Part shown: piece after piece, positions 44,615 to 53,730 of the stretch | Numbering within the stretch: the first letter of the stretch is position 1 | Layout of the letters: each line of letters starts with the position of its first letter | From: Pseudomonadota bacterium | GTDB lineage: Bacteria; Pseudomonadota; Gammaproteobacteria; Xanthomonadales; Xanthomonadaceae | Reading direction: 5' to 3' | DNA: 64,000 nt | Assembly: GCA_963205495.1 (NCBI GenBank) | Contig: CAUJIN010000037.1 | Location: 106,520 to 170,519, forward strand | Program-made: the position numbers and the translations under genes | The notes under the pieces: generated by a model | What the model was told of the DNA's origin: nothing | What the model saw: only the letters and a program-made list of their open reading frames with translations | The model's database searches: none

Positions 44615-46072
44615 TCATTCGGGAAGGGGTTCCGTATCGGCGGTTGCGGGGGACGGGGAGGGCGTGTCGGCTGCGGGAACGACCCGCACGCTGGGCACGA
44701 ACTCTGCGGTTTTTCCTTCGGGCAGGGCGTCGAGCCAGTGGGTCAGGTGCGCGGTGATGGCGTCGCCGGCCGCCCATTGCGGTTCGGAGGCTTCGTAGTC
44801 CTCGGCCTTCTCGCGTTCGGCGATCTGACGGCGCGCGCGCAGGAAGGCGCGCCGGAAGTTGGCGCTGTGGTTCAGTCCATCCACCAGAAAGGCATTCCCG
44901 AACCAGGTCGCGTTGGCGCTGTTGCCGCAGCCGAACGAGGTGCGGTCGGCGCGCGCGGCGGTGATGACCAGGGTGCGCGGATCGCGCAGCGCGTCGATGA
45001 AGCCGCCCGAGTAGCAGGCCGAGATCACGATGACGCGCCAGCGGATGCCGGCGTCGTCGAGCGCATCGCGCAGGCGCAGGGGGTCGAGCTGGTCGAGCGG
45101 CAGCGGCGGCTGGTTGACGTACAGCTCGGGGTCTTCGCTGCCGTGGCTGGAGAGGTAGAGGAACAGGATGTCCTCGTCCACGTCCATGCGACCGGCCACG
45201 CCTTCCAGCGCCCGTTCCAGGTTGGTGACGGTGGCCAGCGGCAGCTCGTCGGCGCTGCCGGGATGGTTGACCAGGCGCAGCGCACGGTCTTCGGCGTCGA
45301 GGCGGTGCGCGGCCAGCGCGGGGAGGAAGTCCACCTCGTTGCGAAAGGCGCCTTCGTCTGCGTCTGCGGCAAAGCCGACCAGGAACAGGTCGATCTTCCC
45401 GGGGCGCTGCGGTGCCAGGCGCCGCAGCGCAAGGTCGAGCAGGGCGGGCTGGGCGTAGATCGTGCCTTCCGGGTCTTCCAGCTCGCTCGCGAGGCGGGCC
45501 GCGTCGTGGTCGGATTCCTCCCGGGATTCGTAGTGCGCAAGCCAGTCGGTCTGCACCAGGCTCGGGGCATCCACCGCCAGCCCGGCAAAAAGGCCGATGG
45601 CGCTGGCACCGGCTGCGCCCGCCAGCGCGCGGCCGGCGTTCGGTGCCAGGAACCAGGCCAGGCGCAGCGTGATTGCGCCCCACCAGCCCATCCCGAGCCA
45701 CCACAGCGCCTCGGCGTGCGTGCCGCCCCGGAGGGTGCAGCGCAGCAGGGTGTCGAAAAGCGTCGGAATCGCGCCTGCGGCGGCCAGCCAGGCGAAGATC
45801 GTGAGATGCAGCGACGGGCGCTGCGCGAGCCGCGCCAGCGCGGCGGAGGCAAGCAGCAGCACGGCCACCGTGATCAGCGGCGAGGCGATGCCATCGACCG
45901 CGAGGGTGTGCGGCGCCTCGGTCTCCGCCCAGACGCCCGGCAGGCGCAGCGCCTCCACCAGGGCGATCAGTGCCAGCGCCGGAGCGATGCCGACCTGCAC
46001 CGGCACTTGGCGCGGGGTGCGCAGGAAGGACAGGCGCAGGCCGCCGCGCAGCAGGGTGGACAGCGTGCTCAC
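44615..46072 (-). CDS. Membrane-anchored C13 (legumain-like) cysteine peptidase family protein
   Basis: 485 residues. The N-terminal ~190 residues hold several transmembrane helices ([77 protein letters not shown]). The rest is a caspase-fold domain: [39 protein letters not shown] (catalytic His) and [17 protein letters not shown] (catalytic Cys), matching peptidase C13. A periplasmic or cytoplasmic peptidase of unknown substrate. Its ATG overlaps the mtnC stop by 4 nt, tying its expression to methionine salvage, for which no role of such a peptidase is known to me. Confidence 0.83.
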   Translation of the reverse strand: MSTLSTLLRGGLRLSFLRTPRQVPVQVGIAPALALIALVEALRLPGVWAETEAPHTLAVDGIASPLITVAVLLLASAALARLAQRPSLHLTIFAWLAAAGAIPTLFDTLLRCTLRGGTHAEALWWLGMGWWGAITLRLAWFLAPNAGRALAGAAGASAIGLFAGLAVDAPSLVQTDWLAHYESREESDHDAARLASELEDPEGTIYAQPALLDLALRRLAPQRPGKIDLFLVGFAADADEGAFRNEVDFLPALAAHRLDAEDRALRLVNHPGSADELPLATVTNLERALEGVAGRMDVDEDILFLYLSSHGSEDPELYVNQPPLPLDQLDPLRLRDALDDAGIRWRVIVISACYSGGFIDALRDPRTLVITAARADRTSFGCGNSANATWFGNAFLVDGLNHSANFRRAFLRARRQIAEREKAEDYEASEPQWAAGDAITAHLTHWLDALPEGKTAEFVPSVRVVPAADTPSPSPATADTEPLPE

Positions 46073-46770
46073 GCCGCTTCGGGGTCGATCCGTTCGAAGG
46101 ATTCGACCCGCAGGTGCCCGTGGGTGGCCGCTCCCGTGCGCGGCTGCGGATAGTCCTCGCGCCGGTCCAGCAGCACGGTGCGAAGGCCCGCCTCGCGCGC
46201 GGCGTCGAGTTCCTCCACCACGTCGGAGAGGAAGACGATGTCGGAAGCCCCTCGCCCGATGCGCGCGGCGATGGCGCGATAGCTGGCGGCTTCGCGCTTG
46301 CCGCCGACCTCGGTGTCGAACCAGCCGGAGAACAGTCCGGTCAGATCGCCCGCCTCGGTGTGCCCGAAGAACAGCTTCTGCGCCGGTACCGAGCCGGACG
46401 AGTAGACGTACAGCGCGTGCCCGGCGGCGTGCCAGGCGCGCAGCGCGGGGGCGGAATCGGGATAGAGATGGGCGCGGTAGTCGCCCGAACGGTAGCCCTC
46501 GGTCCAGATCATGCCCTGCAGGGCCTTGAGCGCGGTGTGCTTGCGGTCCTCGTCGATCCAGCCTTGCAGCACCTCGGCCAGCACGGCGTCCTGGCAGACG
46601 CCGCCGGCATCGACCGCGGCCATGTCCAGCCAGCGCCGCACCTCGGGTTCGTGACCGTGCGCGCGCACGAAGTCGGGCAGGGCGGCGCGGGCGTAGGGGA
46701 ACAGCACCTCGCGCACGAACGAGATCGAGCTGGTGGTGCCCTCGATGTCGGTGAGGAGGACGCGCTTCAT
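46069..46770 (-). CDS. mtnC: Acireductone synthase (enolase-phosphatase E1)
   Basis: 233 residues, HAD fold: [24 protein letters not shown] (nucleophile Asp; this wording is diagnostic of MtnC), [57 protein letters not shown]. It enolises and dephosphorylates 2,3-diketo-5-methylthiopentyl-1-phosphate in methionine salvage. Its ATG overlaps the mtnD stop by 4 nt and its stop overlaps the C13 peptidase start by 4 nt, a continuous coupled series. Confidence 0.95.
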   Translation of the reverse strand: MKRVLLTDIEGTTSSISFVREVLFPYARAALPDFVRAHGHEPEVRRWLDMAAVDAGGVCQDAVLAEVLQGWIDEDRKHTALKALQGMIWTEGYRSGDYRAHLYPDSAPALRAWHAAGHALYVYSSGSVPAQKLFFGHTEAGDLTGLFSGWFDTEVGGKREAASYRAIAARIGRGASDIVFLSDVVEELDAAREAGLRTVLLDRREDYPQPRTGAATHGHLRVESFERIDPEAA

Positions 46771-47324
46771 CCGGCCTGCCCGGGTTCGTAGCGCGGGAAA
46801 CGCTGGGCGATGTCGCTGCCGGTGAAGTGCCCGATCCAGCCGTCGGCCTCGGTGAAGAACCGGATCGCGGTGAAGTCCGGCTCCGGCCCCATGTCGAACC
46901 AGTGCGGGGTCGCGTCGGGCACCGAGATCAGGTCGCCGGCTTCGCACAGCACTTCGTACACCTTGCCGCGCAGGTGCATCGAGAACAGGCCGGTGCCGGC
47001 GACGAAGAAACGCACCTCGTCCTCCATGTGCGAGTGCTCTTCGAGGAACTTGCCGCGCAGGGCGGTGCGGTCGGGGTGGTCGGACGTGACGCTGGCCACG
47101 TCGACGCTGCGGAAACCGTATTCCTCGACCAGTTCCTTGACCTCGTCGCGGTAGGCGTCGAGGACTTCGACGTGGCTGGCGTCGCGCGACAGCGCGGGCT
47201 TGAGCGGCCAGCGTTCGAGGCGCACGCCGATGGCATCCAGTTCGGACTGGATGCGCGAGTAGTTGTGGGTGGCCAGTTCCGGCTCGGAGGGCCGGGTGTC
47301 GGAGAAGATGCGCAGGCGGCTCAT
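46767..47324 (-). CDS. mtnD: Acireductone dioxygenase
   Basis: 185 residues, cupin fold. Metal ligands are visible: [16 protein letters not shown] (two His and Glu) and [15 protein letters not shown] (third His). It oxidises acireductone to the keto acid precursor of methionine (with Fe) or to off-pathway products (with Ni). It lies between mtnB (55 nt upstream) and mtnC (overlapping). Confidence 0.96.
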   Translation of the reverse strand: MSRLRIFSDTRPSEPELATHNYSRIQSELDAIGVRLERWPLKPALSRDASHVEVLDAYRDEVKELVEEYGFRSVDVASVTSDHPDRTALRGKFLEEHSHMEDEVRFFVAGTGLFSMHLRGKVYEVLCEAGDLISVPDATPHWFDMGPEPDFTAIRFFTEADGWIGHFTGSDIAQRFPRYEPGQAG

Positions 47325-47379
47325 GTCCGGATTTCCATGGCGGGAAGCGGGAGACGGGAGGCGGTGGTGCGGGATGGGT

Positions 47380-48024
47380 TCATCGGGCGGCGCCGAGGCG
47401 GATCAGGTCCAGCTCGCAGCCGATGAGGAACTCGAAGGCGTCGAGGTGGCGACGCGCTTCGGCGATGTCCTGTCCCCAGGCGTACAGGCCGTGGCCTTCG
47501 ATCAGATAGCCCCACAGCGGCCCGGCGTCGAGCAGGCGCTCGACCTGTGCGGCGAGCGCCGGGATGTCCTGGCTGTTGCGCAGGATCGGAAGCTCGATCG
47601 CGGTCTCGTGGGTCTGGTTGCCGGCGAAGGCCTTGAGCAGCTCGTAGCCCTCCAGGCGCAGGCGGCCCGGCTCGGCGAACAGGCGCGAGGCCACGGTCTG
47701 GTTGCGGGAATGGGTGTGCAGCACGCAGCCCACTTCCGGGAAACGCCGGTAGAGCTGGGTGTGCAGGCCGGTCTCGGCCGAGGATCGACGCTCGCTGCCG
47801 ACCGCCTGGCCGTCGAAGTCGACCACCATGAAGTCTTCCGGCCCGAGGCGACCCTTGTCGCGCCCCGACACGGTGATCACCGCGCGCAGCGCATCCAGGC
47901 GCATCGAAAAGTTGCTGCTGGTGGCCGGCGTCTGGCCCAGACGCGCGAGTTCGGCGGTATGTAGGATCAGCGCGCTGGTGCAGCGCGAGAGGCGGTTGGT
48001 GTCGATGGGATCGGAGGCGCTCAT
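47380..48024 (-). CDS. mtnB: Methylthioribulose-1-phosphate dehydratase
   Basis: 214 residues from ATG 48024; class II aldolase fold. Motifs: [54 protein letters not shown] (zinc HxH), [43 protein letters not shown] (third zinc His). First of three clustered methionine salvage enzymes, giving the order mtnB-mtnD-mtnC; mtnA and mtnN/P are not in the window. Confidence 0.95.
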   Translation of the reverse strand: MSASDPIDTNRLSRCTSALILHTAELARLGQTPATSSNFSMRLDALRAVITVSGRDKGRLGPEDFMVVDFDGQAVGSERRSSAETGLHTQLYRRFPEVGCVLHTHSRNQTVASRLFAEPGRLRLEGYELLKAFAGNQTHETAIELPILRNSQDIPALAAQVERLLDAGPLWGYLIEGHGLYAWGQDIAEARRHLDAFEFLIGCELDLIRLGAAR

Positions 48025-48116
48025 GGGCGGCATTCTATCCCCGCATGGGGAGGGAATCCCGGCGCGGATGTGCAGGAGCATATGCACATTTGCGCGACTG
48101 CGGGGGACTGGAAACT

Positions 48117-48142
48117 ACGATCCCGGCCGCAGCCGGGATCGT
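48117..48142 (-). terminator. Probable terminator after the cytochrome c pair
   Basis: An 11-bp perfect stem (ACGATCCCGGC/GCCGGGATCGT) with loop CGCA lies 25 nt beyond the stop of the distal cytochrome gene on the minus strand. The following bases AGTTTCC give only a weak U-tract. Confidence 0.55.
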
Positions 48143-48166
48143 GCGATGCCGAATTTCCGCAGCGGA

Positions 48167-48508
48167 TCAGTGGATGCCCTGCAGGTCGCGCAGCTTGGTC
48201 GTCTGGCCGGAGAAGAAGGCGGCCAGATCCAGCATGTCCTGATCGCTCAGGGTGCTGGCAAAGCCCTTCATGATGGCGTTGTCGCGTGCGCCGGACTTGT
48301 AGTCGTGCAGCGCCTTGGCGAGGTAGTCGGCGTACTGGCCGGCCAGCAGCGGATACTGCGGGTCGCCGATGCCGTTGCCGTCGGCGCCGTGGCAGGCCTG
48401 GCAGACGACGGATTTGGCCTTGCCCGCTTCGATGTCGCCGACATCGGCGGCGCCGGCGGAGAGGGAGAAGGTGAGGGCGATGGCCAGCAGGGCAGCGCGG
48501 TGGGTCAT
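48167..48508 (-). CDS. Class I cytochrome c, single heme
   Basis: 113 residues with a signal peptide (RAALLAIALTFSLSAGA). Heme attachment site VCQACHGADGNG; axial Met probably in AIMKGFASTLSDQDM. The sequence GDPQYPLLAGQYADYLAKALHDYKSGAR is typical of c4/c5-like cytochromes of proteobacteria. Periplasmic electron carrier, probably toward a terminal oxidase. It follows a second, related cytochrome gene by 11 nt; together they resemble the two halves of a diheme cytochrome c4. Confidence 0.9.
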   Translation of the reverse strand: MTHRAALLAIALTFSLSAGAADVGDIEAGKAKSVVCQACHGADGNGIGDPQYPLLAGQYADYLAKALHDYKSGARDNAIMKGFASTLSDQDMLDLAAFFSGQTTKLRDLQGIH

Positions 48509-48519
48509 GGGTACGGTCC

Positions 48520-48843
48520 TTACTTGGCGGGGGCGAGGCTGGCCAGATAGGCCGCGATGTCGGCGATGTCCTGCTCGGAGAAGCTTCCGGCCTGTGCCTC
48601 CATGGTCGGATGCTCGCGGTTGCCGTTCTTGTACTCGGTGAGCGCAGCGACCAGATAATCGTAGTTCTGCCCGCCGATCCTGGGCACGCTGTAGTGCGGA
48701 TAGATGTTCTTGTAACCGGTCACGCCGTGGCACCCGGTGCAGGTGTATGCCTTGAGTTTGCCGGCGTCGATGTCTCCCTGGGCGGAAGCGCAGAACGCGG
48801 CGGCGGACAGGGCGAGAAGGGCGGCAAGTCTGAACATGGGCAT
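48520..48843 (-). CDS. Class I cytochrome c, single heme
   Basis: 107 residues from ATG 48843 (or ATG 48837, two codons later). Signal peptide (FRLAALLALSAAAFCASA). Heme site YTCTGCHGVTGYKN; YSVPRIGGQNYDYLVAALTEYKNGNREHPTM matches the c4-type Gly-Gly-Gln/Tyr region, with the likely axial Met in EHPTMEAQ. It precedes the other cytochrome gene by 11 nt on the same strand, so the two proteins are probably made together. It is divergent from the RND efflux operon, 274 nt away. Confidence 0.9.
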   Translation of the reverse strand: MPMFRLAALLALSAAAFCASAQGDIDAGKLKAYTCTGCHGVTGYKNIYPHYSVPRIGGQNYDYLVAALTEYKNGNREHPTMEAQAGSFSEQDIADIAAYLASLAPAK

Positions 48844-49117
48844 GGTGGGCGATTCCGGCACGGACGGGTGGATGACGCGCACCTGAACACAGGTCGGGCG
48901 CACGGTGCCGGCAAGTATACGCACGCCGCGCCGATCGCGGCCATAGTCCGGACATTCCTTGGCCCTTTGCCGTGCGTTCGATGGCTGGCGGGAGAGCTGC
49001 GCGGGGGTGTCGTGACTTGCTACACGCGCGCGGCGCCATGCGCTGCCGCATGCTGCGCCCATGACAATCGAATGTTTTAGTGATATGGTTTACTAGGACA
49101 CCAAAGGACTGGCACCC

Positions 49118-50275
49118 ATGACATTCTCATCTCATTCCGTTTTCCGGCTTGTGCGACTTTCGCGCGGCCCGCTTCTGCTGGCTGCGCTGGCGCTTCTCGC
49201 CGGCTGCGGCAAGCCGCCGGCGGGTTCAAGTAAAACCGGTTCCACCGCGCCGGCCGCGGTCACGGTGGAGGTGGCGCAGGCCAGCCTCCAGCCGATCAGC
49301 GCCAGCTACAACGCCACCGCTTCGCTGGAAGCACCGATCGAGGCGCAGGTCGTGGCGCGGACTTCCGGCGTGCTGCTGGAGCTGCGGGTGGAGGAAGGCG
49401 ATCGGGTCACGGCCGGACAGGTGCTGGCCCGGATCGATCCGGCGCGACCGCGTCTCGAGGTGGAACGGGCCGATGCCCTGTTGCGCAAGCTGGAGGCCGA
49501 GCTGGCGCGTTCGAAGGAGCTCTTCGAGCGCAAGCTGGTGGCGGCGGATGTCTACGAGAAGATCCGCTTCGATGTCGATACCCAGCGCGCCGTCTACCGC
49601 ATGGCGAAGCTGGAGCTGTCCTATACCGACATCACCGCGCCGATTTCCGGCGTGGTGGCGCAGCGCGCCGCCAAGGTCGGCAACCTCATCCAGCTCAATT
49701 CCTCCGTGTTCCGCATCGTGGACACCGCAAGGCTCGAGGCCACGCTCAACGTGCCCGAGCGCGAGATCGGCACGCTGCGGGTCGGAGCACCGGTGGAACT
49801 TCGCATGGATGCGCTGCCCGGCCAGGCATTCGTCGGCCGCATCGACCGGATCAGCCCCGTGGTCGACAGCGGCAGCGGCACCTTCCGCGTGGTGTGCGCG
49901 ATCGAACCGGACGCGCGCCTGCGCCCGGGCATGTTCGGCCGCATCGGCGTGCTGTTCGACCAGCGTCAGGAGGTTCTGACCGTGCCGCGCGAGGCGCTGG
50001 TGGATGGCGAGGGCGAGGCGGCGGTGTATCGCATCGTCGATGGCCGCGCCCTGCGCACGCCGGTGCAGCTGGGCTATCTCTCCGGTGAACTGGCCGAGAT
50101 TCGCGCCGGTCTGGACGCGGGTGACCAGGTCGTGACGACCGGCAAGGTGGCGCTGCGGGACGGTGCCGCGGTCGAGATCATCGGCGCGGCCAAACCGGCA
50201 CCGGTGCCGGAGGCCGGGACAGGTGTCGCGACAGATGCCGGCGCGGACGCCGACGCCACCAAGACGGACTACTGA
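49118..50275 (+). CDS. RND efflux periplasmic adaptor (membrane fusion protein), lipoprotein
   Basis: 385 residues. Lipobox LALLAGC at ~27-33 gives a lipid-anchored periplasmic protein. Lipoyl/barrel-sandwich halves: APIEAQVVARTSGVLLELRVEEGDRVTAGQVLARID and LSYTDITAPISGVVAQRAAKVGNLIQL, separated by a helical hairpin (RADALLRKLEAELARSKELFERKLVAADVYEKI). Beta-barrel and membrane-proximal domains follow (VLTVPREALVDGEGEAAVYRIVDG). It links the RND pump to an outer-membrane channel. Its stop overlaps the next ATG by one base (TGATG). The upstream 49060-49117 is A/T-rich and holds TTTAGTGATATGGTTTACTA, a likely promoter. Confidence 0.92.
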   Translation: MTFSSHSVFRLVRLSRGPLLLAALALLAGCGKPPAGSSKTGSTAPAAVTVEVAQASLQPISASYNATASLEAPIEAQVVARTSGVLLELRVEEGDRVTAGQVLARIDPARPRLEVERADALLRKLEAELARSKELFERKLVAADVYEKIRFDVDTQRAVYRMAKLELSYTDITAPISGVVAQRAAKVGNLIQLNSSVFRIVDTARLEATLNVPEREIGTLRVGAPVELRMDALPGQAFVGRIDRISPVVDSGSGTFRVVCAIEPDARLRPGMFGRIGVLFDQRQEVLTVPREALVDGEGEAAVYRIVDGRALRTPVQLGYLSGELAEIRAGLDAGDQVVTTGKVALRDGAAVEIIGAAKPAPVPEAGTGVATDAGADADATKTDY

Positions 50276-53200
50276 TGGATACCGTTTCCCCGACGCCGAC
50301 GGGCCAGGGCGGCGGTCTTGCCGCGTTTTCGGTGCGCCGCCGCGTCACGGTGGCGATGGCGACGCTGACGGTCGTGCTGTTCGGCCTGATCGCGCTGGCC
50401 GACCTCAAGGTCAACCTGCTGCCCGATCTGTCCTATCCCACGCTCACGGTGCGCACCGAATACACGGGCGCCGCGCCGCAGGAAATCGAAACCCTGGTCA
50501 CCGACCCGGTGGAAGAAGCCGTGGGCGTGGTCAAGGGCCTGCGCCGGCTCAAATCCATCTCGCGCACCGGGCAGAGCGACGTGGTGCTGGAGTTCGCCTG
50601 GGGCACCGACATGGACCAGGCCAGCCTGGAGGTGCGCGACAAGCTCGAAACCCTCAACCTGCCGCTGGAAGTGAAGGCGCCGGTGCTGCTGCGCTTCAAT
50701 CCCTCGACCGAACCGATCCTGCGTCTGCTGCTCACCAGCGAGGGCGGGGGCGAAGGGGCGGATGCCGCGCTGATGCGCCTGCGTCGCTATGCCGACGACG
50801 AGCTGAAGAAGCGACTGGAACCGGTCGAAGGCGTGGCCGCGGTGAAGGTGGGCGGCGGTCTGGAAGACGAAGTGCAGGTGCTGATCGACCAGAACCGGCT
50901 GGCGCAGCTGCGCCTGCCGCTGGACACCGTCATCAACCGGCTGTCGCAGGAGAACGTCAACATTTCCGCCGGCCGGCTGGAGGAAGGCAGCCAGCGTTAT
51001 CTGGTGCGCACCATCAACCAGTTCGAGAATCTGGAACAGATGCGCGACCTCCTGATCACCGGCGGCAGCGCCGGTGGCGGCAGCGACGCGGCGCAGGAAG
51101 CGGCCCTGGCCACCTCGCGCATCGCGGCGCTGTCCGCGGAAGCCGCGGCGGCGGCGGCGGCGGCGAACGCGGCGGCGCAGGGTGATTCCAGCGCTCCCGG
51201 CGGCGGCCTGCCGATCCGCCTGCGCGACATCGCCACGGTGGAGCAGGGCTACAAGGAGCGCGAGGCGATCATCCGGCTCGGTGAAGCCGAAGCGGTCGAG
51301 CTTGCGATCTACAAGGAAGGCGATGCCAACACGGTGAGCGTCGCCGATGCGGTGCACGCGGCGCTGGAATCGACCCGCAAGATGCTCCCGCCGGGCACTT
51401 CCCTGAACGTGATCGAGGATCAGGCGGTCTTCATCCGGCAGGCCCTGCACGAGGTGCGGGTGGACGCGCTGATCGGCGGCCTGCTGGCGATCCTGATGAT
51501 CTTCTTCTTCCTGCGCGATGGCTGGAGCACCTTCGTCATTTCGCTGTCTCTGCCGGTGTCGATCATCGCCACCTTCTTCTTCATGGGTCGCTTCGGGCTG
51601 TCGCTCAACGTGATGTCGCTCGGCGGTCTGGCGCTGGCCACGGGGCTGGTGGTGGACGACTCCATCGTGGTGCTCGAATCCATCGCCAAGGCGCGCGAAC
51701 GCGGCCTGGGTGTGCTGCGTGCCGCGGTCGAGGGCACGCGCGAGGTCGGCATGGCGGTGGTCGCCTCCACCCTGACCAACGTGGCGGTGTTCTTGCCGCT
51801 GGTGTTCGTCGAAGGCGTGGCGGGACAGTTGTTCCGCGACCAGGCGCTGACGGTTTCGATCGCGATCCTGATGTCGCTGGCGGTTTCGCTCACGCTCATC
51901 CCGATGCTGTCCTCGCTCAAGGCGCGCGCGCCGCTGCAGTTTCCCGATGAGGCGAGCCGCGACGAGGCCTGGGCGCCGCGCCAGGCACCGCTGCGCGGGC
52001 TGGCGGCGATCTGGCGCGGCCTGCAACGCGGCATCGGTGCGCTGATCTATGTGCTGGGTACTCTGTTTGCACGCGTCTGGCACCTCGTTTCCGCCGTGGT
52101 CGGCGGTCTGTTGCGCCGGGTCGGCGCGGTGCTGATGGCTCCCTACGAAGCGGCGGCAAGCCGCTACGCCACGATGCTGCCGCGCGCGCTGCAGCGTCCC
52201 GCTCTGGTGCTCGGGATTGCGCTGGCTGCCTTCCTCGGAAGCATGTCGCTGCTGCCCCTGCTTGGCGTGGACCTGATTCCGCAGCTGGCGCAGGATCGCT
52301 TCGAGCTGACCATGAAGCTGCCGCCCGGCACCCAGCTGCGCGATACCGACGCGCTGGTGCGCGCCGTCTCCGCGGCGCACGAAGGCGAGGAAGGCATTCG
52401 CGCGCTGTACGGCGTGAGCGGTGCCGGCACGCGCATGGACGCCAATCCGACCGAATCGGGTGACAACATCGGCAAGCTCAGCGTGGTTATGGAACACGGT
52501 GCCCCGCGCGGCACCGAGGCACGGCTCACCGACAGCCTGCGCGGAACGCTGGAGCGCTATCCCGGCATCGAGGCCAAGTTCGGCCGACCGGAAATCTTCA
52601 GCTTCTCCACGCCGCTGGAGATCGAGCTGCGCGGCTACGACCTGGATGCCCTGCGCGTCGCGGGCAATCTTCTGGCGCAGCGCATGCGCGAGTCCGACCG
52701 CTTCGTGGACGTGAAGTCCTCGGTGGCCGACGGCTATCCGGAAATCCAGATCCGCTTCGACCAGGAGCGCGCCGCGGCGCTGGGCATGACCACGCGCCAG
52801 GTTGCCGATGCGGTGGTCAAGAAGGTGCGCGGCGAAGTGGCCACGCGCTACAGCTTCCGCGACCGCAAGATCGACGTGCTGGTGCGAGCGCGCGAGTCGG
52901 ACCGCAACTCGGTCGAAGCGATCCGCCGCCTGATCGTCAACCCGGAGAGCGCGCGCCCGGTGACGCTGGACGCCGTGGCCGAGGTCGTGGCAACGCAGGG
53001 GCCGAGTGAGATCCACCACGCCGACCAGGTGCGCGTGGCGGTGATCTCGTCCAACCTGGCCTACGGCGACCTCGGCAGCGCGATGCAGGAGGTGCGCGAC
53101 ATCGTGGCGGCAAATCCGCTGGGTGCCGACCTTGGCCTGCACATCGGCGGTCAGGGCGAGGAATTGCACGATTCGATGATGTCGCTCCTGTTCGCCTTCA

Positions 53201-53730
53201 CGCTGGCGATCTTCCTCGTCTATCTGGTGATGGCCTCGCAGTTCGAGTCGCTGCTGCATCCCTTCGTTATCCTCTTCACCATCCCGTTGGCGCTGGTGGG
53301 CGCGGTGCTGGCGCTGTGGATGAGCGGATACAGCCTCTCGGTGGTGGTGTTCATCGGGCTGATCCTGCTGGTGGGCATCGTGGTGAAGAACGCGATCCTG
53401 ATGATCGACAAGGTCAACCAGCTGCGCGAGGCGGGCGTGGCCAAGTACGAGGCCATCGCCGGGGGCGCGGTCTCGCGCCTGCGACCGATCGCCATGACCA
53501 CGATCACCGCGCTGTTCGGCTTCCTGCCGCTGGCGATCGGCGGTGGCGAAGGTTCGGAGGTGCGCGCGCCGATGGCGATCACGGTCATCGGTGGACTGGC
53601 GGTATCGACGCTGCTGACCCTGTTCGTGATCCCGCTGATGTACGCGCTGCTGGATCGCCGCGCCGATGCCCATTACGTCGAGCGCGCCAAGGCCATTGGC
53701 GAAGCCGAAGGCGGGGAGCTGCCGGCGTGA
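50275..53730 (+). CDS. RND efflux transporter with two unusual insertions (MdtB-like)
   Basis: 1151 residues, about 100 longer than typical RND pumps. TM1 (VAMATLTVVLFGLIALADLKVNLLPDLSYPTLTV), porter loops, TM2-6 with the proton-relay pair in GLVVDDSIVVLESIAKARERG, a second half from ~640, and the C-terminal TM bundle (IGLILLVGIVVKNAILMIDKVNQLREAG...LRPIAMTTITALFGFLPLAIGGGEG). Odd features: an Ala/Gly-rich low-complexity insert at ~263-311 (GGSAGGGSDAAQ...SAEAAAAAAAANAAAQG) in the porter region, and a ~95-residue mid-protein linker (~548-641) with its own hydrophobic stretch (ALIYVLGTLFARVWHLVSAVVGGLL). Middle gene of a coupled adaptor-pump-pump operon; its stop overlaps the next GTG start. 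Confidence 0.92.
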   Translation: MDTVSPTPTGQGGGLAAFSVRRRVTVAMATLTVVLFGLIALADLKVNLLPDLSYPTLTVRTEYTGAAPQEIETLVTDPVEEAVGVVKGLRRLKSISRTGQSDVVLEFAWGTDMDQASLEVRDKLETLNLPLEVKAPVLLRFNPSTEPILRLLLTSEGGGEGADAALMRLRRYADDELKKRLEPVEGVAAVKVGGGLEDEVQVLIDQNRLAQLRLPLDTVINRLSQENVNISAGRLEEGSQRYLVRTINQFENLEQMRDLLITGGSAGGGSDAAQEAALATSRIAALSAEAAAAAAAANAAAQGDSSAPGGGLPIRLRDIATVEQGYKEREAIIRLGEAEAVELAIYKEGDANTVSVADAVHAALESTRKMLPPGTSLNVIEDQAVFIRQALHEVRVDALIGGLLAILMIFFFLRDGWSTFVISLSLPVSIIATFFFMGRFGLSLNVMSLGGLALATGLVVDDSIVVLESIAKARERGLGVLRAAVEGTREVGMAVVASTLTNVAVFLPLVFVEGVAGQLFRDQALTVSIAILMSLAVSLTLIPMLSSLKARAPLQFPDEASRDEAWAPRQAPLRGLAAIWRGLQRGIGALIYVLGTLFARVWHLVSAVVGGLLRRVGAVLMAPYEAAASRYATMLPRALQRPALVLGIALAAFLGSMSLLPLLGVDLIPQLAQDRFELTMKLPPGTQLRDTDALVRAVSAAHEGEEGIRALYGVSGAGTRMDANPTESGDNIGKLSVVMEHGAPRGTEARLTDSLRGTLERYPGIEAKFGRPEIFSFSTPLEIELRGYDLDALRVAGNLLAQRMRESDRFVDVKSSVADGYPEIQIRFDQERAAALGMTTRQVADAVVKKVRGEVATRYSFRDRKIDVLVRARESDRNSVEAIRRLIVNPESARPVTLDAVAEVVATQGPSEIHHADQVRVAVISSNLAYGDLGSAMQEVRDIVAANPLGADLGLHIGGQGEELHDSMMSLLFAFTLAIFLVYLVMASQFESLLHPFVILFTIPLALVGAVLALWMSGYSLSVVVFIGLILLVGIVVKNAILMIDKVNQLREAGVAKYEAIAGGAVSRLRPIAMTTITALFGFLPLAIGGGEGSEVRAPMAITVIGGLAVSTLLTLFVIPLMYALLDRRADAHYVERAKAIGEAEGGELPA

